Assembly (NCBI RefSeq): GCF_014204415.1
Contig: NZ_JACHLE010000001.1
Location: forward strand, 1,550,001 to 1,614,000
Source of the DNA: Chryseobacterium defluvii
GTDB taxonomy: Bacteria; Bacteroidota; Bacteroidia; Flavobacteriales; Weeksellaceae
Length of the DNA stretch: 64,000 nt
Reading direction: 5' to 3'
Shown here: positions 1 to 8,461 of the stretch, in pieces
How positions within the stretch are numbered: the first letter of the stretch is position 1
How the letters are laid out: each line of letters begins with the position of its first letter
Translations under genes and position numbers: made by a program
Notes under the pieces: model-generated
What the model saw: only the letters and a program-made list of their open reading frames with translations
What the model was told of the DNA's origin: nothing
The model's database searches: none

Positions 1-147
1 CGGCATCGACGCGATGGGCTCCTGTTTGTTTTCCCCCTCCATTACGAAGATCGGCATTACAAAATCATGAGTGGTAAGAATGCTTTCTCTTACCATACTT
101 CTGATTGATTCATTTACTCTCAGCCTTCTGTTTCTTGAATGTATCAT
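1..147 (-). CDS. hemB: Delta-aminolevulinic acid dehydratase (porphobilinogen synthase), 5' end only
   Basis: Reading the minus strand from the ATG at 147 gives 49 codons with no stop before the window edge. The peptide contains the HemB N-terminal pattern: an RNRRLR basic patch, then SIRSMVRES, then DFVMPIFVMEG. The E. coli protein has RRLR, then LRAMFEET, then DLVLPIFVEE at the equivalent place. HemB condenses two 5-aminolevulinate molecules to porphobilinogen in haem synthesis in the cytosol. The catalytic lysine and metal site lie outside the window. A TAAATTTG promoter motif lies 33 bases upstream of the start, and the gene is divergent from the small secreted protein at 271. Identification rests on the N-terminal alignment only. 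Confidence 0.85.
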   Translation of the reverse strand, partial: MIHSRNRRLRVNESIRSMVRESILTTHDFVMPIFVMEGENKQEPIASMP

Positions 148-179
148 TTTTGGAATACTTTTTGAATAATAAGTTTATG

Positions 180-187
180 CAAATTTA
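180..187 (-). promoter_or_regulatory. Promoter -7 element (TAnnTTTG) of hemB
   Basis: The minus strand reads TAAATTTG, an exact match to the Bacteroidota -7 consensus, 33 bases before the hemB ATG. No clear TTG -33 element was found at the usual spacing, so the call rests on the -7 motif and its position. Confidence 0.5.
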
Positions 188-209
188 CTACAACTTCTAT
201 AAAAAACTA

Positions 210-240
210 TTGCATGTGAATATAGAATTGTTTACTTTTG
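210..240 (+). promoter_or_regulatory. Promoter of the small T9SS cargo gene
   Basis: TTG at 210-212 is followed after 20 bases by TACTTTTG at 233-240. This fits the Bacteroidota pattern TTG-N19..21-TAnnTTTG. Transcription would start near 244, leaving a leader of about 27 bases before the ATG at 271. It is divergent from the hemB promoter. Confidence 0.6.
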
Positions 241-270
241 TTTGTAATATACTTGAGAAATTATATTTTG

Positions 271-621
271 ATGAAAAAACTTTTACTTTTATTTATACTT
301 TTAGGAGGCATTGCTGGGTTTTCCAGTAATTTAAAAGCCCAATTAAGAGAACCGGGTTCCATCTCACAAAAGTCTGATGACGGTGTTTTGGTAGCATATC
401 CGAATCCTGCCAAAGATTTTCTTGTGGTAAAAGCTAAAGATTCTTCTCTGAAAATAAAAAATGTAATTTTTTATTCCATCCTAGGAACACAGGTGGCTAA
501 TTACGCAGTAAATAAAAATTCCGGTGAGATCAATATTGAAAAACTGAAACCCGGAAAATATCTTATCCGCTATATTTTAAGCGATAACACACAAAAAGTT
601 ACCCAGATAGTAAAACAATAA
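271..621 (+). CDS. Small secreted protein consisting almost entirely of a T9SS type A sorting domain
   Basis: The 116-residue protein starts with a Sec signal peptide (MKK, then a run of Leu/Ile, ending near KAQ at residues 22-24). The ATG at 271 is preferred over one at 238 because it places the signal peptide at the N terminus and lies downstream of the promoter. From about residue 40 it matches the type A C-terminal sorting domain of type IX secretion cargo: VAYPNPAKDFL, then a GTQV turn, then IEKLKPGKYLIRY, ending KVTQIVKQ. Only about 16 residues lie between the signal peptide and this domain, so there is almost no passenger. Such domains are normally removed after transport across the outer membrane. 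The function is unknown. Confidence 0.8.
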   Translation: MKKLLLLFILLGGIAGFSSNLKAQLREPGSISQKSDDGVLVAYPNPAKDFLVVKAKDSSLKIKNVIFYSILGTQVANYAVNKNSGEINIEKLKPGKYLIRYILSDNTQKVTQIVKQ

Positions 622-625
622 ATAA

Positions 626-655
626 AATCCTGATAATCATCAGGATTTTTTCTTT
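626..655 (+). terminator. Rho-independent terminator after the T9SS mini-cargo gene
   Basis: A 9-bp stem (AATCCTGAT, 626-634, pairing with ATCAGGATT, 639-647) with a 4-base loop is followed by a T-rich tract. Confidence 0.8.
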
Positions 656-675
656 TAGATCCATTCAATTTTAAT

Positions 676-701
676 TATTCCGTAACTTTCGGAATATTTT
701 T
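676..701 (+). promoter_or_regulatory. Hairpin with T-run in the leader of the ABC exporter operon
   Basis: TATTCCG (676-682) pairs with CGGAATA (690-696) and is followed by TTTTT, 25 bases before the ATG at 727. The loop contains TAACTTTC, one base off the -7 consensus. It could be an operator over the promoter, an attenuator, or a second terminator for the upstream gene. The sequence alone does not decide. Confidence 0.3.
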
Positions 702-726
702 ATACTAACTACAGAAAAATAATTGA

Positions 727-1638
727 ATGCTAAAAGCTGAACATATTACGAAAACCTACAATGCGGGAAAAAAAACAGCATTGGATGATTTCAGCATACA
801 TGTCCCGAAAGGGAGTATTTACGGTCTTTTAGGGCCTAACGGTGCGGGAAAGACTTCATTCATCCGTATCATCAATCAAATTACCCAGGCTGACTCAGGA
901 AATGTCTTCATCAATGGAGACAAGCTCAATCCCAGCCATATTAAAGATATCGGCTATATGCCTGAAGAAAGAGGTTTGTATAAAAATATGAGTGTCGGGG
1001 ACCAGATCCTTTATTTTGGAGAACTGAAAGGAATGAGTAAAAATGATGCCCTGAATGAAGCTAAAAAATGGTTTGAAAAACTGAACATCGATCAATGGTG
1101 GAAGAAAAAGCTTTCAGAACTGTCAAAAGGGATGGCTCAAAAGATCCAGTTTGTGGTTACCGTTCTTCACAGGCCTCACCTTTTAATCCTCGATGAGCCT
1201 TTTTCAGGTTTTGACCCGGTAAACGCCAATCTGATCAAAGACCAGATCATTGACCTTAAAAATAACGGAACCACGATCATACTCTCTACCCACAGGATGG
1301 AGAGCGTGGAAGAAATGTGTGATTATGTGGCATTGATCAATAATTCTAAAAAGATTATTGACGGAAGGGTTTTCGATGTAAGGGAAAAATTCAAGAAGAA
1401 TATTTTTGGGGTTACTCTTTCCGAAGTTAGCAGTGATCATCTTGAAAATTTCAGAAATAAGTATGAGATCTTCAATTTCACCAATGAAAATAACCTGGTT
1501 TCCTTTGACCTGAAAAATGAAAGCGACCAGAACAATATCCTTCTGGATCTGGTGCATGTGGGAAAAGTGAGATCATTCGACGAGAGAATTCCGAGCATGA
1601 ATGAAGTGTTTATCAATGCCGTAAGTAATCATTCTTAA
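727..1638 (+). CDS. ABC-2 type exporter, ATP-binding subunit
   Basis: The 303-residue ATPase has a Walker A motif (GPNGAGKTS, about residues 37-45), a signature-like LSKGMAQK (about 132-139) and a Walker B motif LLILDEPFSGFD (about 155-166). A C-terminal extension of about 80 residues resembles the DUF4162 tail of NatA/YhaQ-type ATPases. The permease begins two bases after its stop codon, so the two form one transporter. NatA-type systems export sodium or organic compounds, but the substrate here cannot be read from sequence. The family is certain; the substrate is unknown. Confidence 0.85.
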   Translation: MLKAEHITKTYNAGKKTALDDFSIHVPKGSIYGLLGPNGAGKTSFIRIINQITQADSGNVFINGDKLNPSHIKDIGYMPEERGLYKNMSVGDQILYFGELKGMSKNDALNEAKKWFEKLNIDQWWKKKLSELSKGMAQKIQFVVTVLHRPHLLILDEPFSGFDPVNANLIKDQIIDLKNNGTTIILSTHRMESVEEMCDYVALINNSKKIIDGRVFDVREKFKKNIFGVTLSEVSSDHLENFRNKYEIFNFTNENNLVSFDLKNESDQNNILLDLVHVGKVRSFDERIPSMNEVFINAVSNHS

Positions 1639-1640
1639 CT

Positions 1641-2951
1641 ATGAATAATATTTTTTTAATTACAAAAAGGGAGTTTCTTACTCAGGTTAAGAAAAGATCC
1701 TTCATTATATTGACTTTACTGGCACCTATCATGATCATCGCCTTTGGTGCGGTGATCGGGCTGATGTTCAAAGCCAATGAATCCCACAGCATTATTGAAG
1801 TAGTAGACAAAAGCGGGCTTTTTAAAGACCAGTTAAAATCTGATGAGAAGCTCAATTATGTGTTTATCTCTACAGCTGATGAGAAATCCAAGATCAATAA
1901 TTTAAAGAACAATGAGTCTTTGGACGGTATTCTTATTCTTCCTGAACTTGATAACCAAAACTATGACGGGTTGGAAAAAAACGCAAGGCTGGTTGTGAAC
2001 TCAAAGATAGGTTTTGATACCAAACAGCGTATCGTTTCAGATATTACCAATGTGATCAAAAAGGAAAAGATCAAGCAACTGGGTATCGCAGAAACCCAGC
2101 TGGACAATCTTGATAAAAGCTTTACCTTAAAGACCATCAATGTATCCGAAGGCAATAAGGAAGACTCTGATCTCAGTTTTGGTATAAAAACAGGCCTGAG
2201 CATGGTGCTGATGTATGTAACATTCATGTTCATTATTATCTATGGAGTAAGGGTGATGAGAAGCGTTCTGGAAGAAAAAAACAACCGGGTGGTTGAAATT
2301 ATCATTTCATCGGTAAAACCGTTTGAACTGATGATGGGAAAAATCCTGGGAGTTACCCTGGTTGCCCTGACCCAGTTCATTATATGGATCACCATGTCTG
2401 TCATAGGTGCTTTGGTCTTAAACACAGGTTTCTCTTCCATTCAAAAGAATATTCCGGGCGGAAATGAAGAAATGATGGGTAAGATGGATATAACGCAGAT
2501 TGCCACTCAGGTTTCCCATAGCCTGCTAGAACTGAATTTCCCGCTGATCATTTTCGTATTTATCATATTTTTCCTTCTGGGGTATATTTTTTACAGTTCC
2601 ATTTATGCAGCCATAGGTTCTGCCGTAGATAATGAAACCGAGACACAGCAATTCACATTGTTTGCTATTTTACCACTGACTTTAGGAATGTACGGAAGTT
2701 TTTCTTTAATGAACAATCCTGACGGGCCGCTGGGCTTCTGGTTATCAATGATTCCGTTTACCTCACCTGTGGCTATGATCGCCCGAATTCCTTTCGGAGT
2801 CCCGGCATGGCAGATTGCACTGTCCATTACATTATTACTGGGAACTACCGTATTTATGATATTTCTGGCCGGAAAAATTTACCGGGTAGGTATTTTAATG
2901 TACGGTAATAAAGCTACTTTAAAAGAGCTTTGGCGATGGATCAAAGGATAA
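1641..2951 (+). CDS. ABC-2 type exporter, permease subunit (NatB/YhaP-like)
   Basis: The 436-residue inner-membrane protein has one transmembrane segment at residues 20-45, a soluble extracytoplasmic region of about 130 residues, and then a block of about five transmembrane helices from residue 180 to 425. This is the layout of NatB/YhaP permeases. The motif VLEEKNNRVVEIIISS at about residues 210-225 is the conserved cytoplasmic coupling segment of the family. It lies immediately behind its ATPase gene, and the pair ends at a strong bidirectional terminator. The substrate is unknown. Confidence 0.85.
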   Translation: MNNIFLITKREFLTQVKKRSFIILTLLAPIMIIAFGAVIGLMFKANESHSIIEVVDKSGLFKDQLKSDEKLNYVFISTADEKSKINNLKNNESLDGILILPELDNQNYDGLEKNARLVVNSKIGFDTKQRIVSDITNVIKKEKIKQLGIAETQLDNLDKSFTLKTINVSEGNKEDSDLSFGIKTGLSMVLMYVTFMFIIIYGVRVMRSVLEEKNNRVVEIIISSVKPFELMMGKILGVTLVALTQFIIWITMSVIGALVLNTGFSSIQKNIPGGNEEMMGKMDITQIATQVSHSLLELNFPLIIFVFIIFFLLGYIFYSSIYAAIGSAVDNETETQQFTLFAILPLTLGMYGSFSLMNNPDGPLGFWLSMIPFTSPVAMIARIPFGVPAWQIALSITLLLGTTVFMIFLAGKIYRVGILMYGNKATLKELWRWIKG

Positions 2952-2954
2952 AAT

Positions 2955-2986
2955 AAAAAACCGGGAAATTTTATTCCCGGTTTTTT
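2955..2986. terminator. Bidirectional terminator between converging genes
   Basis: A 13-bp stem (2955-2967 with 2974-2986) has an A-run on one side and a T-run on the other. It lies between the ABC permease ending at 2951 on the plus strand and the beta-barrel gene ending at 3009 on the minus strand, and can serve both. Confidence 0.85.
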
Positions 2987-3008
2987 ACTTATAGTTTAAA
3001 AAACACTC

Positions 3009-3677
3009 TTATTCAAAGATATAGCTTACGCCTAAACTGATTACCTGCTCAGATTTTCCTTTGGAAGTACCTCCGGGTTCTTTTGCCAGATCCGGATAGG
3101 TATTGGTGATCCCAAGGTCATACTTCAGAGCCACTTCCAATTGTCTCTTATAACTGTATCCTACTCCCAGTCCTATTGCAAAATTAAAGCCACTCGCTTT
3201 TCCGCTAACTCCCGGAAGCTTCGGATCTGTAACATCCGGATCATAATATGGCCTTCCTACAGGTGCATTCTTCACATTTTGGTTCAAGAGGAAATTAAAT
3301 CTCGGACCTATCATTCCAAAGAATTCTGATTCAGCTTCTGAAAAGTATCCTTTGAAATAAATGGGTACACTCAGGTAATTATTGCCATATACCGCATCAT
3401 AACCGTCTCTTCCTTTAGCATCTTTATCCTTCCCTGTTTCTCCGGCTCCGTAATACAGGACTTCAGGCTGAAGGTAAAACTGATTGTCTTTGCCCATCGG
3501 GATCAAAGCCAATACACCACCCTGAAACGTAAATCTTGGCCCGGAAGGGTTGTGTGCATTTCTTACTCTGGAATAGTTACCTCCTGCCGTAACACCAAAC
3601 CTTGTACTGCTAAGATCTATTTGTGCGAATGATAGTGCAGAAAAAAGTAAAGCCGAGGCTAATAAAATTTTTTTCAT
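3009..3677 (-). CDS. Outer-membrane beta-barrel protein (PorT/OMP_b-brl_2-like)
   Basis: The 222-residue protein has a signal peptide (MKKILLASALLFSALSFAQ). The mature part alternates hydrophobic and polar residues in short strands ending in aromatic residues: FGVTAGGNYSRV, QFYLQPEVLYYG, NYLSVPIYFKGYF, FGMIGPRFNFL, IGLGVGYSY, VISLGVSYIFE. This is the pattern of small eight-stranded barrels in Bacteroidota. It ends in Phe-Glu, close to the usual C-terminal aromatic signature. It starts 15 bases after the sucD stop codon and so is probably cotranscribed with it. Its role is unknown; such barrels are often structural or bind peptidoglycan or host ligands. Confidence 0.75.
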   Translation of the reverse strand: MKKILLASALLFSALSFAQIDLSSTRFGVTAGGNYSRVRNAHNPSGPRFTFQGGVLALIPMGKDNQFYLQPEVLYYGAGETGKDKDAKGRDGYDAVYGNNYLSVPIYFKGYFSEAESEFFGMIGPRFNFLLNQNVKNAPVGRPYYDPDVTDPKLPGVSGKASGFNFAIGLGVGYSYKRQLEVALKYDLGITNTYPDLAKEPGGTSKGKSEQVISLGVSYIFE

Positions 3678-3692
3678 ATCGTCATTTTTAAA

Positions 3693-4565
3693 TTATGCTA
3701 GAACTTTTGCCACAGTTTCACCTATGTCAGCAGGAGAATCAACAACATTGATACCATTCTCTCTCATGATCTCCATTTTTGCCTGAGCCGTATCTTCCGC
3801 ACCTCCTACAATAGCCCCTGCATGTCCCATTGTTCTTCCTTTTGGAGCTGTCTGACCCGCGATGAAACCTACAACCGGCTTAGTAGATCCGCTTGCTTTA
3901 TACCATCTTGCTGCCTCAGCTTCTAATCCACCACCAATCTCTCCGATCATTACTACAGCATCAGTTTCAGGATCGTTAATAAACAATTCCAAAGCTTCTC
4001 TTGTAGTTGTCCCGATGATAGGGTCACCACCAATACCGATAGCAGTAGAAACACCAAAACCAGCTTTTACAACCTGATCAGCAGCTTCGTAAGTTAAAGT
4101 ACCTGACTTGGAAACGATACCTACTTTCCCTTTTTTGAAAACGAAACCTGGCATAATCCCAATTTTAGCTTCATCAGAAGTAATGATTCCAGGACAGTTA
4201 GGGCCGATCAATCTGCAGTCTCTGTCAGCAATATAAGATTTTACTTTTACCATATCTGCTACCGGAATACCTTCAGTAATACATACGATCACCCCGATAC
4301 CTGCTTCCGCAGCTTCCATAATAGCATCTGCAGCAAATGCAGGGGGTACGAAAATGATACTTACATTAGCTCCTGCTTTTTCAACAGCATCAGCCACAGT
4401 ATTAAAGACAGGCTTTCCTAAGTGTTCGCTGCCTCCTTTTCCGGGAGTAACACCTCCTACTACGTTTGTTCCGTATTCAATCATCTGGCCTGCATGGAAA
4501 GTACCTTCGTTCCCTGTAAATCCTTGTACAATTACTTTAGAATCTTTGTTTACTAAAATTGACAT
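3693..4565 (-). CDS. sucD: Succinate-CoA ligase, ADP-forming, alpha subunit
   Basis: The 290-residue protein is the usual SucD length. It has the N-terminal CoA-binding Rossmann segment ([15 protein letters not shown]), the GPNCPGII loop at about residues 120-127, and the active-site histidine that is phosphorylated, in GHAGAIVGG (His248). SucD with SucC makes ATP and succinate from succinyl-CoA in the TCA cycle. No sucC is visible in this window, so the beta subunit must be elsewhere. A TAAATTTG motif 36 bases upstream suggests its own promoter inside the lpx/efp run. Confidence 0.95.
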   Translation of the reverse strand: MSILVNKDSKVIVQGFTGNEGTFHAGQMIEYGTNVVGGVTPGKGGSEHLGKPVFNTVADAVEKAGANVSIIFVPPAFAADAIMEAAEAGIGVIVCITEGIPVADMVKVKSYIADRDCRLIGPNCPGIITSDEAKIGIMPGFVFKKGKVGIVSKSGTLTYEAADQVVKAGFGVSTAIGIGGDPIIGTTTREALELFINDPETDAVVMIGEIGGGLEAEAARWYKASGSTKPVVGFIAGQTAPKGRTMGHAGAIVGGAEDTAQAKMEIMRENGINVVDSPADIGETVAKVLA

Positions 4566-4600
4566 TTTATTGTTGTTTTAATTTATTTTATTAATGCTCA

Positions 4601-4608
4601 CAAATTTA
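4601..4608 (-). promoter_or_regulatory. Promoter -7 element of sucD
   Basis: The minus strand reads TAAATTTG, an exact match to the TAnnTTTG consensus, 36 bases upstream of the sucD ATG in the 83-base spacer. No matching -33 TTG was seen. Confidence 0.5.
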
Positions 4609-4648
4609 CTTATTTTTCTTTGATTCTGGATAAAACCTTCCAATTTGT

Positions 4649-5551
4649 TTATTTGAGATTTCTCAGCTTCACTTCTTTTTTCAGATAGGTTTTAAAATCT
4701 TCTGCAAACATCCCTATATAGGTTCCTTTTTCCAGGTCCCGGTTGACTCCCGTTTTTCCCAACAATACGGTTCCGCCTTCAATTGTATTGCCTGAGGCGA
4801 TACCCACCTGTCCCCATAACGTCACCTCATCTCCTATGACACAGCAGCCGGCAATTCCCACCTGTGAAGCGATCAGGCACTTTTTCCCGATAACGGTATC
4901 GTGCCCTATCTGGATCTGATTGTCCAGAACAGATCCTTCTCCAATAATAGTAGAATCTGTAACTCCCCTGTCTATTGTACAGTTGTTACCGATCTCCACA
5001 TTGTTTTCAATCACAACATTTCCTACCGAGATCAGGCGATCAAAGTTTCCGTTCAGCTTTCGGTAATAGAAGGCGTCGCCACCTAAAACAGTTCCTGACT
5101 GGATGATAACATTATCGCCAATGACAGTTCTGTCCCCAATAACGACATTCGGAAAAATAAGGGTATTCTTCCCAATCCTTACATTATTGCCGATCACGGC
5201 TGAACGGTGTATCCTGGTCCCTTCTCCTATTTCTACATCGTGAAGCTCTTCCGTGAAGTTATATATTCTTGTAAAATGGGTATTGATCTTATTAAAATCC
5301 CTAAAAGGATCATCGGAAACCAAAAGCGCCTTTCCTTCCGGACATTCTACTTCTTTATCGATTAAAATAATCGTAGCTGCGGAATTCAGTGCTTTATCAT
5401 AGTATTTGGGATGGTTAACGAAAACAATCTCTCCCTGTTTCACCCTATGGATCTCATTGGTTCCCAATACTTCAAAATCTTCAGAGCCGACAAATTTTGC
5501 CCCGATAAGATCAGCAATGGTTTTAAGTTTTTGCGGAGAATGGAATCTCAT
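4649..5551 (-). CDS. LpxD-like UDP-3-O-acylglucosamine N-acyltransferase paralogue
   Basis: The 300-residue protein has an N-terminal LpxD-type domain (residues 1-100, ending in the segment [16 protein letters not shown]) and then a left-handed beta-helix of hexapeptide repeats from about residue 110 to 270 ([39 protein letters not shown]). The histidine of the catalytic motif is present (QIGHDTVIG). It is shorter than the canonical LpxD at 8454 and ends in KLRNLK without the longer C-terminal helix. LpxD adds a 3-hydroxyacyl chain to N2 of the lipid A precursor. A second copy close to the first could have another acyl or sugar specificity. Its acceptor is an inference. Confidence 0.75.
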   Translation of the reverse strand: MRFHSPQKLKTIADLIGAKFVGSEDFEVLGTNEIHRVKQGEIVFVNHPKYYDKALNSAATIILIDKEVECPEGKALLVSDDPFRDFNKINTHFTRIYNFTEELHDVEIGEGTRIHRSAVIGNNVRIGKNTLIFPNVVIGDRTVIGDNVIIQSGTVLGGDAFYYRKLNGNFDRLISVGNVVIENNVEIGNNCTIDRGVTDSTIIGEGSVLDNQIQIGHDTVIGKKCLIASQVGIAGCCVIGDEVTLWGQVGIASGNTIEGGTVLLGKTGVNRDLEKGTYIGMFAEDFKTYLKKEVKLRNLK

Positions 5552-5576
5552 AATTTAAGTTGGAAGTTAAAAGACA

Positions 5577-5606
5577 GAAGCTGGAAGACTTCTTGCTTCC
5601 AGCTTC
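5577..5606. repeat. 11-bp hairpin between efp and the second lpxD-like gene
   Basis: GAAGCTGGAAG (5577-5587) is the exact inverse of CTTCCAGCTTC (5596-5606), with an 8-base loop. It lies between the efp stop and the next start, and is followed on the minus strand by only a weak T-run. It may be an attenuator, a processing site or a dispersed repeat. Confidence 0.5.
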
Positions 5607-5618
5607 CGACTGTATTTA

Positions 5619-6182
5619 TTATTTTACTCTTTCCAGGTAGCTACCATCTTCAGTATTTACCTTGATCTTGTCTCCTGGTTCAATGAACAAAGGAACCATT
5701 ACTCTTGCTCCTGTTTCAACGATCGCATTTTTAAGAGCGTTGGTAGCCGTATTCCCTTTTACTCCCGGATCAGCTTCTATAACATCCAGATATACAGATT
5801 GTGGAAGTTCTGCAGAAAGCGGGGTTTCGTCAGCTTCTTTTAAAATGATCGTCACTTCTTCACCAGCCTTCATAAACTGGGCATTCTCGATCATCTCCTT
5901 ATTGATATATAATTGAGAGAAGTCCTCATTATTCATGAAATGAAATCCGTTCTCATCATCATAAAGGTACTGATATTTTCTCGTGATCACTTTTACTTCA
6001 TCAATTTTATGACCTGCAGAGAATGTATTGTCAATCACTTTCCCGTTGGTCACTGATTTTAATTTTGTTCTTACGAAAGCAGGCCCTTTACCCGGTTTTA
6101 CGTGAAGAAACTCGATTACTTTATAAATATCATTGCTGTATTCGATGCAAAGCCCTTTTCTGATATCGTTACTTGTTGCCAT
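5619..6182 (-). CDS. efp: Translation elongation factor P
   Basis: The 187-residue protein has the three-domain EF-P arrangement: an N-terminal KOW-like domain carrying the conserved loop VKPGKGPAFVRTK (about residues 29-41, with the lysine at the tip), then two OB folds, including SVYLDVIEADPGVKGNTA at about 128-145. It ends in the conserved IKVNTEDGSYLERV. EF-P relieves ribosome stalling at consecutive prolines. It lies between lpxA and the second lpxD-like gene on the same strand. Confidence 0.95.
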   Translation of the reverse strand: MATSNDIRKGLCIEYSNDIYKVIEFLHVKPGKGPAFVRTKLKSVTNGKVIDNTFSAGHKIDEVKVITRKYQYLYDDENGFHFMNNEDFSQLYINKEMIENAQFMKAGEEVTIILKEADETPLSAELPQSVYLDVIEADPGVKGNTATNALKNAIVETGARVMVPLFIEPGDKIKVNTEDGSYLERVK

Positions 6183-6274
6183 TAATGTATATTCTCTTTT
6201 TAATTATTGCTTTATTTATTGGTAAAATCGCGAAATTGCAAATCAGCCTTTTTACCTTTTTACTTTTTTGTCAA

Positions 6275-7063
6275 TTATTCTTTTCCTGTTCCGTACCCTT
6301 TTACAATACCTCTCGGAGAGTTCTGGATAAACTGGAGGATCTCATCCCTTTCAGCTGTAGGAAGCATTTCCTTCTCGATGTAGTTGATTGCTTGGGAAAC
6401 GTTCATTTTCATCTGAAAAATTGCTCTGTATATCTTCTGGATCTCAAATATCTTTTCATTGGTAAAACCTCTTCTTCTTAATCCTACGGAGTTAATCCCT
6501 GCATAAGACATCGGTTCCCTTGCTACCTTCACATACGGCGGAATATCTTTTCTTACCAGCGTACCTCCTGAGATCATCACGTGCTTCCCGATCTTTCCGA
6601 ACTGGTGAACGGCACTAAGACCTCCCATTACGGTATAATCTCCTATTTCCACATGCCCGGCAATACCGCAACCGTTAACAATAATAACATGGTCTCCGAT
6701 AACGCAATCGTGAGCAATATGGGAAGTAGCCATGATGAGGCAATTTTTACCAATTTTAGTATATCCCAAGGCTTTTGTTCCCCTGTTTACGGTTACACAT
6801 TCCCTGATCGTCGTTTCATCACCAATGATCACTTGAGTATCCTCACCATCAAACTTCAGGTCCTGCGGAATGGCAGAAATGACCGTTCCCGGAAAAATCC
6901 TGCAGTTTTTTCCTATTCTTGCTCCATCCATGATGGTTACATTGGGTCCGATCCAGGTTCCTTCTCCAATTTCCACATCGCCTGCAATTGTAGTAAAAGG
7001 TTCTACAATAACGTTTTTGCTGATTTTCGCACGTTTATCTACGGCAGCTAATTGATGAATCAT
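6275..7063 (-). CDS. lpxA: UDP-N-acetylglucosamine acyltransferase
   Basis: The 262-residue protein has the hexapeptide beta-helix (residues 10-185) and a C-terminal helical domain (NEKIFEIQKIYRAIF onward), as in E. coli LpxA. The catalytic histidine lies in SHIAHDCVIGDHV (about residue 120), and the trimer and acyl-ruler region GGLSAVHQFGKIG is present. LpxA performs the first acylation in lipid A synthesis. Its ATG directly follows the TAA of lpxC/fabZ, so the two are translationally coupled. Confidence 0.95.
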   Translation of the reverse strand: MIHQLAAVDKRAKISKNVIVEPFTTIAGDVEIGEGTWIGPNVTIMDGARIGKNCRIFPGTVISAIPQDLKFDGEDTQVIIGDETTIRECVTVNRGTKALGYTKIGKNCLIMATSHIAHDCVIGDHVIIVNGCGIAGHVEIGDYTVMGGLSAVHQFGKIGKHVMISGGTLVRKDIPPYVKVAREPMSYAGINSVGLRRRGFTNEKIFEIQKIYRAIFQMKMNVSQAINYIEKEMLPTAERDEILQFIQNSPRGIVKGYGTGKE

Positions 7064-8461
7064 TTAGTCAACTTTATTTTTTGCAACTTGTGCCATTAAC
7101 TCGGCTTCCACCGCTATTGAATCACCTACATACCCATACCCCTGCATGTGTACAATACCTCTTCTGATAGGCTCTATCAATTCAATCTTGAAGATAATGG
7201 TATCTCCAGGAACTACTTTTCTTTTGAATTTCACTTTATCTATTTTAATAAAGTAAGTAGAGTAATTTTCCGGATCCGGAACACTTGCCAAAACCAGAAT
7301 ACCTCCTGTCTGCGCCAAAGCTTCTACCTGCAGAACTCCCGGCATTACCGGTTCTTTTGGGAAATGTCCCACAAAGAACGGTTCGTTCATGGTTACATTT
7401 TTCAATCCTACCACATGGGAATCTGACAATTCAAGGATTTTATCGATCAATAAGAATGGCGGCCTGTGCGGCATAAGGCGCATGATGCCGTTGATGTCGA
7501 ATACAGGTTCCTTCGTCAGGTCAAAATCAGGAACATTTTTCTTTTTCTGTAATTTCCATTGGCGGTTCAGCTTCTTTGCAAACTGGGTGTTTACATAGTG
7601 CCCCGGTTTGTTGGCAATCACTTTACCTTTGATCTTTACTCCCGCTAAAGCCAGATCACCGATTACATCCAGTAATTTGTGTCTTGCGGCTTCGTTCGGA
7701 TAGTTTAGGTTAAGATTATCAAGAATTCCGTTAGGCCTGATCGCTACATGGTCTTTGCCAAATGCTTTCTTTAATTTTTCCGTGGTATCCGGCGTTAAAT
7801 CCTTATCCACATATACAATGGCATTGGAAATATCGCCGCCTTTGATCAATCCATGATCCAAAAGCATTTCCAATTCATGTAAAAAGCTGAATGTTCTTGC
7901 AGAAGAGATTTCTTCTTTGAACTCTGAAATATTTTTAAGGGTAGCATTCTGGGTACCTAAAACTTTGGTTCCAAAATCTACCATGGTTGTAATTTCGTAG
8001 GTATCCGAAGGGATTATCGTAATTTCCGAACCGGTAGCCGGATCGGTATAGCTAAGTACTTCCTTCACCACCAGATATTCTCTGGCAATATTCTGATCCA
8101 CCACTCCAACACTTTCGATGGCTTCAACAAAGAATTTTGATGATCCATCTAAAATGGGAGGTTCGGAAGCATCCATCTCCAATATGGCATTATCTATATC
8201 ACAACCTACCAATGCTGCCAAAAGATGCTCACAGGTAGTAATTTTTACTCCTAATTTTTCTAATGTCGTCCCTCTTTCTGTTGCTACCACATAATTAACA
8301 TCCGCTTCAACCTGAGGATTGCCCTCCAAGTCTGTTCTTACAAACACAAAGCCTGTATTTTCTTTTGCAGGCTTAATGGTAAGCTTTACTTCTTTGCCCG
8401 TATGAAGGCCGATTCCAGAAAGCGTTACTTCTTCCTGAAGTGTTTTTTGCATATCACTCAT
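7064..8461 (-). CDS. lpxC/fabZ: Bifunctional LpxC deacetylase / FabZ 3-hydroxyacyl-ACP dehydratase
   Basis: The 465-residue fusion has LpxC in its first ~300 residues: the metal-binding motif [12 protein letters not shown] and a second HKLLDVIGD motif. The rest is a FabZ hot-dog domain with [14 protein letters not shown] and the catalytic [20 protein letters not shown] (His and Glu). LpxC is the zinc-dependent deacetylase committing to lipid A, and FabZ dehydrates 3-hydroxyacyl-ACP for fatty acids. Both compete for 3-hydroxyacyl-ACP. The fusion is known across Bacteroidota. The ATG at 8461 is chosen because it overlaps the lpxD stop by 8 bases (ATGAGTGA), a coupled start. Confidence 0.93.
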   Translation of the reverse strand: MSDMQKTLQEEVTLSGIGLHTGKEVKLTIKPAKENTGFVFVRTDLEGNPQVEADVNYVVATERGTTLEKLGVKITTCEHLLAALVGCDIDNAILEMDASEPPILDGSSKFFVEAIESVGVVDQNIAREYLVVKEVLSYTDPATGSEITIIPSDTYEITTMVDFGTKVLGTQNATLKNISEFKEEISSARTFSFLHELEMLLDHGLIKGGDISNAIVYVDKDLTPDTTEKLKKAFGKDHVAIRPNGILDNLNLNYPNEAARHKLLDVIGDLALAGVKIKGKVIANKPGHYVNTQFAKKLNRQWKLQKKKNVPDFDLTKEPVFDINGIMRLMPHRPPFLLIDKILELSDSHVVGLKNVTMNEPFFVGHFPKEPVMPGVLQVEALAQTGGILVLASVPDPENYSTYFIKIDKVKFKRKVVPGDTIIFKIELIEPIRRGIVHMQGYGYVGDSIAVEAELMAQVAKNKVD

